Below, piece by piece: positions 6,209-11,708 of a DNA stretch of 11,708 bases (the first letter of the stretch is position 1; each line of letters begins with the position of its first letter). The notes beneath the pieces are model-generated. The model worked only from the letters and a program-made list of their open reading frames with translations, had not been told where the DNA came from and searched no databases. Both the position numbers and the translations under genes were made by a program. The stretch comes from Elusimicrobiales bacterium (lineage in GTDB: Bacteria; Elusimicrobiota; Elusimicrobia; Elusimicrobiales; UBA9959). The stretch is from positions 1 through 11,708 of the forward strand of contig JAOAEH010000036.1 in assembly GCA_026416895.1 (NCBI GenBank), read 5' to 3'.

Positions 6209-7440
6209 TTTACTTTCCTCCTCCGGATAAATCAGTAACATTAAGAGCATTAGTTTTATCTTCTTTATGTAAAAACAAAACAACAATAGAAAAACCTCTA
6301 CTTTGTGATGACACAACATCAACTATAAATACTTTAAAAAGAATGGGGTGCAAACTAACTTTTAGAAAAAACTCATTAACTTTAGAGGGAGTTGGATTTT
6401 ATGGCTTTAAGAAGAATTTATCAATAAATGTTGGAGAATCTGCTTTGCTTTTAAGATTGATACTACCAATAATTGTTATGCAAAAATCATCATACACAAT
6501 TTATGGTAAAAAAACAATATTAAGAAGAAATTTTATCGATACACTTAAACCATTTACAAAAATCGGAGCTAAAATTAAACATAATAACTATTATCTACCA
6601 TTTAAAGTATATCCATCAAATATTTACAATCACATTTTTAAGCTTAAAACTCATTCAGCTCAGGTTAAATCTTCATTTCTTATACTTTCATTATATGGTA
6701 AAAATATATGGGTTTTAGATACCGACAAAACTAGGGATCACACTGAGAATCTAATAAAATATTTAGGTGGAAACATTATAAATAAAAATGGATTTATTAA
6801 AGCAGAAGGTGTTTTAAGTTCAAAAGACATAAAAATATATGGAGACATATCTTCAGCATCAGTTATAATTGCCACAGCTATAGCTTCTAATTGTGAAATA
6901 TTGGTTAAAGATTGTTTTGTAAATCCAAGAAGAATTGGTTTTTTAAAAATGCTTCAAAAAATGGGAGCTTTAATTAAATTTAAAAATAAAAGATATTATA
7001 TGTTTGAGGAAGTTGCAGACATAGAAATAAAAGCCAATTTAAAAAATTTAAAACCTATCAATATTGAAAACATAACTGATATGATCGATGAAGTTGTTAT
7101 TGCCTGCGTTTTACTTTCATATATAAAAGGCAAAAGTGTTATAAAAAACTTATCTAAAATTTCAAATAAAGAATCAAATAGAAAAAACAAAATAATTGAA
7201 TTACTTAAAGACCTTGGAAGTTTATCATATTGTAATGATAATACAATTGAAATTTGCGGAGGTAATGTTAAAAAAATTAATTATATTAATTCAGATTCTG
7301 ATCATAGGATTGCTATGGTTGGTGGTTTTTTAAAAGTCATTAATAATCCTTCAATTAAAATCTCTAATTTTAAATGTGTTTCAAAAACATATCCAAATTT
7401 TTGGAATGATATAGAAATGATTTTTGGTGTTAAAATATAG
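6193..7440 (+). CDS. aroA: EPSP synthase (3-phosphoshikimate 1-carboxyvinyltransferase)
   Basis: The enzyme joins PEP and shikimate 3-phosphate to form EPSP. Its 415 residues make two inside-out alpha/beta domains. Conserved features are PDKS...R with K13, S14 and R18, DDT (39-41), SAQ (155-157), RDHTE (181-185), GDISSAS (217-223), NPRRIG, DMIDE with catalytic D299, KESNR (326-330), DHR (370-372) and KTYPNF with K398. The PEP-site loop, normally GN(S/A)GTxxR, reads GESALLLR (81-88), placing Ala84 where glyphosate-sensitive enzymes have Gly; Thr is replaced by Leu. RPM becomes RNF (112-114). This suggests a non-standard, probably glyphosate-tolerant class, by inference only. UDP-GlcNAc carboxyvinyltransferase (MurA) is excluded by KESNR, RDHTE and the aro context. 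Confidence 0.92.
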   Translation: MSKKIIYFPPPDKSVTLRALVLSSLCKNKTTIEKPLLCDDTTSTINTLKRMGCKLTFRKNSLTLEGVGFYGFKKNLSINVGESALLLRLILPIIVMQKSSYTIYGKKTILRRNFIDTLKPFTKIGAKIKHNNYYLPFKVYPSNIYNHIFKLKTHSAQVKSSFLILSLYGKNIWVLDTDKTRDHTENLIKYLGGNIINKNGFIKAEGVLSSKDIKIYGDISSASVIIATAIASNCEILVKDCFVNPRRIGFLKMLQKMGALIKFKNKRYYMFEEVADIEIKANLKNLKPINIENITDMIDEVVIACVLLSYIKGKSVIKNLSKISNKESNRKNKIIELLKDLGSLSYCNDNTIEICGGNVKKINYINSDSDHRIAMVGGFLKVINNPSIKISNFKCVSKTYPNFWNDIEMIFGVKI

Positions 7441-7442
7441 TT

Positions 7443-8117
7443 ATGAATGTAGACTTTATATTTTTTGATTTCGGTGGAACAATAGACAGCGATGGTATTC
7501 ATTGGAGAAAGAGGTTTTATGACATATATTTGAAAAATGGTTTAAATCTAACATACGATGACTTTTCAAAAGCTTTTTTTGATGCTGATGATAATTTATC
7601 TATAAGACATGATTTGAAAAACTTAGGTTTTGATGAAACTGTAAAGCTCCAAGTTGAAGATGTTTTAAAATACATTGGAAAGTATGATAAAAATCTTTTA
7701 GAAAGAATTTCAAACGAGTTTATAGAATCATCTAGAAAAAAAGTATCTGAAAATATTCCTCTTTTTAAATACTTAATTCACCAAAAAAAGAAACTTGGAA
7801 TTATTTCAAATTTTTATGGTAATTTACCAATAGTTCTAAAATCTTTATCAATAGACATTTATTTCGAAGTGATCGCTGATTCTACTATTGTTGGAGCTTT
7901 AAAACCATCAAAAGATATATTCAATTATGCTTTAACTAAAATAGGTGCTGAACCTGATAGATCTGCAATGATTGGAGATTCTTATGAAAGAGATATAGTA
8001 GGTGCTCATTCTGTTGGAATGTATCATTTCCATATATCTGAGAATAAAAACTATAAATTATGTTGTAACAAATTGTACATAATAAAAAATATAAGAGAGC
8101 TTATAAAATATGTATAA
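7443..8117 (+). CDS. HAD-superfamily hydrolase (putative phosphatase)
   Basis: The 224 residues carry the HAD motifs in order: motif I DFGGTID with nucleophile D9, motif II ISNF (S122), motif III K154 (LKPSKDIF) and motif IV IGDSYERDIVGA (D179, D184). The insertion between motifs I and II (about residues 20-105) is a helical class I cap, as in phosphoglycolate-phosphatase-like enzymes. The position two after the nucleophile, usually Asp and acting as acid/base, is Gly (G11); from memory some active sugar-1-phosphatases such as YihX also have Gly there. The gene begins two bases after the aroA stop, without a Shine-Dalgarno, and overlaps the nucleotidyltransferase gene by 8 bases. The substrate is unknown, though the neighbour suggests a sugar phosphate or similar intermediate. 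Confidence 0.85.
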   Translation: MNVDFIFFDFGGTIDSDGIHWRKRFYDIYLKNGLNLTYDDFSKAFFDADDNLSIRHDLKNLGFDETVKLQVEDVLKYIGKYDKNLLERISNEFIESSRKKVSENIPLFKYLIHQKKKLGIISNFYGNLPIVLKSLSIDIYFEVIADSTIVGALKPSKDIFNYALTKIGAEPDRSAMIGDSYERDIVGAHSVGMYHFHISENKNYKLCCNKLYIIKNIRELIKYV

Positions 8118-8793
8118 ATTAAATACAGGTATATTTGCTGCTGGGAAAGGGGAAAGGATAAAAAAATCTTTTCCAAACACACCAAAACCTTTAATAAAGA
8201 TAAAAAATAAAACCCTTATAGAAATTGTAATTGACAATATTAAATCATTGAAACCAAAACGTTTAGTTATATTATTAAATAATGAAAACTACGATTCAGT
8301 GATCAAGCATTTAAATAACAAAAGTTATGAATTTGTAGTTTTTAATTCAAAAACTTCATTTGAAAGCTTTTATACACTTGCTTGTTTTTTAAATGATGGT
8401 ATTTCAAATATTATACTTTCTACTGTTGATGTAATAATAGAACAAAATGACTTAGAAGCAGCTTTAAATTTCCATATTAATAAAAATTCATATATGACAA
8501 TCGGAATAAGCAGTATACCTCCAGATGAGAAACCCCTCGTTGTAGATATAGATCATAACTTCAAAATAAAATCAATAGGCAAAAAAGGTAATTTTGCAAC
8601 AAATGGAATATATATTCTTTCTCCTCATTCAGTATCAAATATATCTAAATTTAACTATATAGCACTAAGAGAATTTTTATCCTCAATCGATTTTTCAAAA
8701 AATAAAGTATATTCATACTTTTTCAAAAATAGTTTTGATATTGACGACGAGACAGATATAAACAGAGTAAAAAAATTTCTAGCTAACAAATAA
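8110..8793 (+). CDS. Nucleotidyltransferase (MobA-like / sugar-phosphate type)
   Basis: The 227-residue protein has the Rossmann-like nucleotidyltransferase fold. Its N-terminus GIFAAGKGERI (7-17) followed by PKPL (25-28) is the nucleotide-binding signature. A metal-site Asp is in STVD (D107), NGIYILS (165-171) matches the late core strand, and FDIDDETD (209-216) is the typical C-terminal motif. Such enzymes transfer NMP from an NTP to a phosphorylated sugar, choline or similar alcohol. The FESFYTLACFL stretch (84-94) recalls the NxxSLxxA region of LicC-like and sugar enzymes. Specificity (UTP, CTP or GTP and acceptor) cannot be read. It overlaps the HAD gene by 8 bases and is the last gene of the ten-gene array. 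The pair may form a two-step phosphatase/activation module for a surface glycan, by inference. Confidence 0.87.
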   Translation: MYKLNTGIFAAGKGERIKKSFPNTPKPLIKIKNKTLIEIVIDNIKSLKPKRLVILLNNENYDSVIKHLNNKSYEFVVFNSKTSFESFYTLACFLNDGISNIILSTVDVIIEQNDLEAALNFHINKNSYMTIGISSIPPDEKPLVVDIDHNFKIKSIGKKGNFATNGIYILSPHSVSNISKFNYIALREFLSSIDFSKNKVYSYFFKNSFDIDDETDINRVKKFLANK

Positions 8794-8810
8794 CACTAAA
8801 ACTTGATATT
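8794..8810. other. Convergent gap without a visible terminator
   Basis: Only 17 bases separate the stop of the plus-strand nucleotidyltransferase gene from the stop of the minus-strand S41-like gene. A short direct repeat (CTAAAACTT near 8796-8804 and 8822-8830) spans it, but I see no GC-containing hairpin with a T tract on either strand. Termination is either factor-dependent or occurs inside the opposing gene. Confidence 0.5.
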
Positions 8811-9917
8811 TTACTGCTTTCCTAAAACTTCCTCTGCTTTAGAAATAACTGGATCACAATCTATAACATATGTTAAGCCATATTTTTTATAGTTTATATA
8901 TGTTACATTAAAATCAGGTATTATTCCCTCGTCTATATCTTTTCCTGAAGGAGAATATAACTTGGCAACACTAAGTCTTGCTGCAGAATTATTCCCAACT
9001 TTAAACACTTTAGTTATGTAAGGTGATCCAGCAGTTTTCTCACCAATTAACAATGCTCCATATTCTTTTAATGATTGAGCAATAACTTCACCTAAGAGAG
9101 CAGTCTTTCTATTCACAAGAACTGCTAATTTTATATTTTTGAATAAATTATCACTATATTGAAAATCTTTTGAATACCCTTCCTTTGATGATTTTATACA
9201 ATAATTCCTACCATCCTTTGAAAAAAAACCAATAATCTTTGCAACTTCTTCATAATTTCCAGATGAAACATCCCTTAAATCAATAATTATTTTTTTTGCA
9301 CCTCTTTTAATAAGATTTGTAACATTATTTTTTAAAAATACTGAAGAATTTTTTGTAAGTGATATTATATTTAAATAACCAGTATCATTATTTATCATTG
9401 TGCTCCAAACAAAAGGAAAAACATTCATCTCCTTTTTTATAACCATCTTCCAATCAGCTTTCCCATCATTAAATGAAATTGATAAAATATCTCTTTTCGA
9501 AATCATATCGTTTAATTTACAAGGATCATCTGATGGGAGTTCATTATCCAAAGTATTTAGTATTCCATTTTTTAAACCTGCCTCGCTTGCTATTGTATAA
9601 TCAAAAACCTTTACTATAAGATAACGCTCATTTTGTTTTTTTACAATAAATGGATAAAAAAACTCTATTTTTTCTCTACTTTTAATACTATCGTTTTTTC
9701 TTGTTTTTCTACCTTTAATTTTCATTATCTCAAAATTTTTGTCTTTTTCTTTTATAGCATCTACCCCTTTGTTTACAAGAGTTCTCACTTCATCTAATGA
9801 TAGCGGATAAAAAGAATGGTTATAAATTGCTTTAATAAGTTCTTCCTTATTGTAGTCTTTTTTTTGACATGATATGATAAAAACAAATAAAATAAATAAA
9901 AATTTTATTTTTTTCAT
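8811..9917 (-). CDS. S41-family (CtpA-like) lipoprotein lacking catalytic Ser and Lys
   Basis: The 368-residue protein begins with a lipoprotein signal: two Lys, a hydrophobic core and the lipobox FIISC, giving lipidation at C17. A degenerate PDZ-like domain covers about residues 87-163 (YLIVKVFDYTIASEAGLKNG). An S41 core follows: TGYLNIISLTKNSS (179-192), IIDLRDVSSG (211-220), LAVLVNRKTALLGEV (264-278), IGEKTAGSPY (291-300) and YSPSGKDIDEGIIPD (321-335). Active C-terminal processing proteases have NxxSASASE and GEKTFGKG; here the serine position is L274 and the lysine position S298, so the enzyme should be proteolytically dead. It probably acts as an envelope binding or scaffold protein. It lies 31 bases downstream of the 433-residue protein gene. 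There is no Shine-Dalgarno, and TATAAT (9925-9930, minus strand) lies 7 bases before the ATG. Confidence 0.87.
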   Translation of the reverse strand: MKKIKFLFILFVFIISCQKKDYNKEELIKAIYNHSFYPLSLDEVRTLVNKGVDAIKEKDKNFEIMKIKGRKTRKNDSIKSREKIEFFYPFIVKKQNERYLIVKVFDYTIASEAGLKNGILNTLDNELPSDDPCKLNDMISKRDILSISFNDGKADWKMVIKKEMNVFPFVWSTMINNDTGYLNIISLTKNSSVFLKNNVTNLIKRGAKKIIIDLRDVSSGNYEEVAKIIGFFSKDGRNYCIKSSKEGYSKDFQYSDNLFKNIKLAVLVNRKTALLGEVIAQSLKEYGALLIGEKTAGSPYITKVFKVGNNSAARLSVAKLYSPSGKDIDEGIIPDFNVTYINYKKYGLTYVIDCDPVISKAEEVLGKQ

Positions 9918-9924
9918 AAACTAA

Positions 9925-9930
9925 ATTATA
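9925..9930 (-). promoter_or_regulatory. Possible -10 box for a leaderless S41-like gene
   Basis: A perfect TATAAT on the minus strand ends 7 bases before the ATG at 9917, in the 31-base gap after the upstream gene. It would start the transcript on or next to the start codon. No matching -35 is evident and the region is AT-rich, so this is tentative; the gene may simply be read through from the promoter at 11320-11347. Confidence 0.3.
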
Positions 9931-9948
9931 TAAAATAAAGATTATTTA

Positions 9949-11250
9949 TTAGATAAAATAAACATCTTTTGGACAATTATCAACACCTGGCAATGCACAC
10001 ATCCCAGCACTTGGTATTTCACATCCTAATATTTTACCTGTATTAGGATCAAATATTTGAATTGTCCCATCTTTTTGTGTAACTCTTATATAACCATACT
10101 CATCAGTTACTACATTAGTTATTTCATTTCCCAAGCTTGGTTTATCTGAAGGATTATTAACAACTTTACTGTCAGGGCTTACTGCAATATTTGAGTTTGA
10201 CATATTTACTGAATAAGAATTTTTATCAATCTCTTCATCTGTTAATTCCTCATCCGAATTTTTCATATTAAAAAGAGGATTTAAACTCGCTAAACTATCA
10301 AGCAAACTTTTTTTCTTTTTATACTCCTGCATTTTATCTTTTATATCTTCCATATCTATTTCAAAATTATTTTTATCATCTTCTTTTGATAACCCCGGAA
10401 CTTCTGACACCTTTAAAGATTTCATACTTTCTGGATCTAAAGCAGGATCTTTAAGAAAAGCAGGTATTGAGTTTGGATTTATCCTATCAAGTTTAGCTCT
10501 TAATTTTTCATCATATTCTATTGTTTGATTAATTGTAGGTGTATAATCAAATGTTTTAGAGGTCCAAGCTCTGGCTGTATCATTAGAAGCATCTCTTGCT
10601 GCCATAAGTGTTGTTTTAAATGTTGATCTAAGAAGACCCATTGCAGTTTTATCTTCCTCAGCTTTTCTTCCTTGGGAAACTCCTATTTGTGTTGTCTCTT
10701 TTATTTTTATTTTAGGAGATGATGAAGATGCAAAACTTGACAGTGATGTTTTAGAAACGGATTCAGACACTGAAGCTGAAAGTGGTGAAAGTGAACTTTC
10801 AAGTTTTTGAGTATTAGAATTATTGGATAAAGAAAATGAATTTCTATTAGTTAAAGCTTGAGAATTATTATTAGAAAAATTAGCATTTTCTTTTGAGATA
10901 TTTTTTTGAAAATTTTTATCATCTCCTACTTCACTATTTTCTCCTTCTTGAGATTCTTCCATCATAGCAGTAGCTATACTCTTTTTATTCTTATCATCTT
11001 CTTTAGTCAATGTTTCAATAGCATACTTAATTTTTTCAATTAGATTAAAATGTGAGCGCACATTATTTGAAGAAAACTCAGAATATCTTCTATAAGCTGC
11101 AAGCTTTTGAGCCTCATCTGGTAATAAAAAATAAGAAATTATACCAGTAATTATAAGGAAAATAATAATAAGAAACAGTTTATACCTCATCAATCTCTTT
11201 ATTGAAAAACCTTCAACAACAACATACTTTTCTTCCTTTTTATTATCCAT
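9949..11250 (-). CDS. Single-pass membrane protein with Ser/Asn-rich linker, family unknown
   Basis: I do not recognise this 433-residue protein. A charged N-terminus of about 23 residues precedes one strong hydrophobic helix (24-43, LFLIIIFLIITGIISYFLLP), so a long C-terminal part is probably exported. Residues about 45-100 look helical and charged. Residues about 100-180 form a low-complexity region rich in Ser, Asn and Glu. A possibly folded segment follows (about 195-330, with TSKTFDYTPTINQTIEYDEK and a Lys/Glu-rich helix near 296-315). The C-terminal 50 residues form a compact-looking unit: EYGYIRVTQKDGTIQIFD, DPNTGKILGC and three cysteines (C410, C418, C426) before the end. The start is supported by AGGAGAGAG six bases upstream and by a promoter further up. 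It is the first gene of a likely two-gene unit with the S41-like lipoprotein. Confidence 0.85.
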   Translation of the reverse strand: MDNKKEEKYVVVEGFSIKRLMRYKLFLIIIFLIITGIISYFLLPDEAQKLAAYRRYSEFSSNNVRSHFNLIEKIKYAIETLTKEDDKNKKSIATAMMEESQEGENSEVGDDKNFQKNISKENANFSNNNSQALTNRNSFSLSNNSNTQKLESSLSPLSASVSESVSKTSLSSFASSSSPKIKIKETTQIGVSQGRKAEEDKTAMGLLRSTFKTTLMAARDASNDTARAWTSKTFDYTPTINQTIEYDEKLRAKLDRINPNSIPAFLKDPALDPESMKSLKVSEVPGLSKEDDKNNFEIDMEDIKDKMQEYKKKKSLLDSLASLNPLFNMKNSDEELTDEEIDKNSYSVNMSNSNIAVSPDSKVVNNPSDKPSLGNEITNVVTDEYGYIRVTQKDGTIQIFDPNTGKILGCEIPSAGMCALPGVDNCPKDVYFI

Positions 11251-11551
11251 AACTCTCTCCTATTAAACAAAAATTCTTTTGGTTCGGGAACATATTTTCA
11301 TCTCCCTTCACCTAATTATGTTATAGCAGAAAAAAAACAAAAATCAAGTTATTATTATATGATTTCTATACATATTGGACTTTTTATTTATGGTCTAAGT
11401 TTTTTCTTCTATTTATACTCTATCTGTTATATTTTACTTGTCTACTTCCTTTTTATTATTTCATATTAGTTCCATTTTAAATCAAAACCACCCTTATATT
11501 CTTTTGTCAATTTGTTTGTTTCATTCCGTCTTCATTATTTTAGAGGCAAAT
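11251..11551. other. Intergenic region between divergent genes
   Basis: These 301 bases hold the promoter and about 60-base leader of the minus-strand membrane-protein gene (11251-11347) and the upstream region of the plus-strand small ORF. On the plus strand TGTTATATT at 11425-11433 matches an extended -10 box, but no good -35 precedes it and the leader to 11552 would be about 110 bases. The stretch from about 11380 to 11470 is T-rich on the plus strand. I saw no RNA gene or strong hairpin. Confidence 0.5.
11320..11347 (-). promoter_or_regulatory. Sigma-70-type promoter with extended -10
   Basis: On the minus strand TTGATT (11347-11342) is followed by a 16-base spacer and TATAAC (11325-11320), preceded by TGC to form an extended -10. 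Transcription would start near 11313, giving a leader of about 60 bases before the ATG at 11250. This is the clearest promoter in the window and would drive the membrane-protein gene and probably the S41-like gene. Confidence 0.6.
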
Positions 11552-11698
11552 ATGAAATATTTAGAACAAGAATTATCTGACAATCAACATCTTGAATTAC
11601 TTTTATCAGTACTTGCCGAAGGTTTGCTTTATGCTATGATTACTGAAAAAAATAAAAAATCAAGTCGTGATTTAGATAAAGAAGTTCCTTGTGAATAA
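11552..11698 (+). CDS. Small acidic/amphipathic protein of unknown function
   Basis: This 48-residue ORF starts at ATG 11552, supported by AGAGG (11542-11546) five bases upstream. The frame is open further upstream from a TTG at 11438, but that extension has no ribosome-binding site and is coded by T-rich intergenic-looking sequence. The product has a hydrophobic/amphipathic middle (LELLLSVLAEGLLYAMI, residues 14-30) between acidic and Lys/Asp-rich ends, and one Cys near the C-terminus. It is too short to assign. Short helical ORFs of this kind can precede recombinase or other mobile-element genes, but the window ends ten bases later, so this cannot be tested here. Confidence 0.5.
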   Translation: MKYLEQELSDNQHLELLLSVLAEGLLYAMITEKNKKSSRDLDKEVPCE

Positions 11699-11708
11699 CA
11701 CTTATTTT

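Noticed and set aside
7302..7502. Minus-strand frame across the aroA/HAD junction
   Set aside because: It is antisense to two recognised genes and has no initiation signal or motif.
8794..8830. Intrinsic terminator between the convergent genes
   Set aside because: Only a direct repeat (CTAAAACTT) is present; no inverted repeat with GC pairs and following T run was found.
9400..9600. Plus-strand 66-residue frame inside the S41-like gene
   Set aside because: It is antisense to a gene with clear S41 motifs, has no SD, and has shadow-type composition.
11438..11551. Longer version of the right-edge ORF starting at TTG 11438
   Set aside because: There is no SD near the TTG, the added residues come from T-rich intergenic-type sequence, and the internal ATG at 11552 has a proper SD.

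Overview
This is a strongly AT-rich bacterial window (composition judged by eye, not computed). TGA is a normal stop codon: several genes end in ATGA overlaps. Codon use is dominated by AAA, ATA and TTA. Dense overlapping genes and a lipoprotein point to a compact, AT-biased, possibly host-associated bacterium. Lineages such as Elusimicrobiota/Endomicrobia or other AT-rich gut bacteria would fit, but nothing here fixes the taxonomy. I saw no tRNA, rRNA, CRISPR array or transposase.

Layout. (1) Minus strand, 1-1290: a single-domain CheY-like response regulator is followed 16 nt later by a polytopic membrane protein that runs off the left edge. (2) A 50-bp AT-rich divergent spacer, 1291-1340. 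(3) Plus strand, 1341-8793: ten genes with overlaps or a 2-nt gap at every junction. The first eight are an AroQ-class chorismate mutase, DAHP synthase, shikimate dehydrogenase, chorismate synthase, shikimate kinase, 3-dehydroquinate synthase, type II dehydroquinase and EPSP synthase. Together they are all seven steps from erythrose 4-phosphate plus PEP to chorismate, plus the branch to prephenate. The last two genes are a HAD-type phosphatase and a nucleotidyltransferase, which are not shikimate enzymes and may form a separate sugar- or alcohol-phosphate activation pair. (4) Minus strand, 8811-11250: a 433-residue single-pass membrane protein of unknown family, with a clear promoter, followed by an S41 (CtpA-like) lipoprotein that has lost both catalytic residues. 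(5) Right edge: a roughly 300-bp region leading to a 48-residue plus-strand ORF of unknown function.

How the genes work together. The aro cluster looks like one transcript whose cistrons are translationally coupled; most internal starts lack a clear Shine-Dalgarno sequence and use stop/start overlaps. Several enzymes diverge from their families. DAHP synthase carries some KdsA-like signatures. Chorismate synthase is short (315 residues) with altered motifs. EPSP synthase has a GESALLLR loop with Ala at the glyphosate-discriminating Gly position. An A8 tract at the aroC/aroK junction could produce an AroC-AroK fusion by slippage. The least explained material is the pseudo-protease and its Ser/Asn-rich membrane partner on the minus strand.
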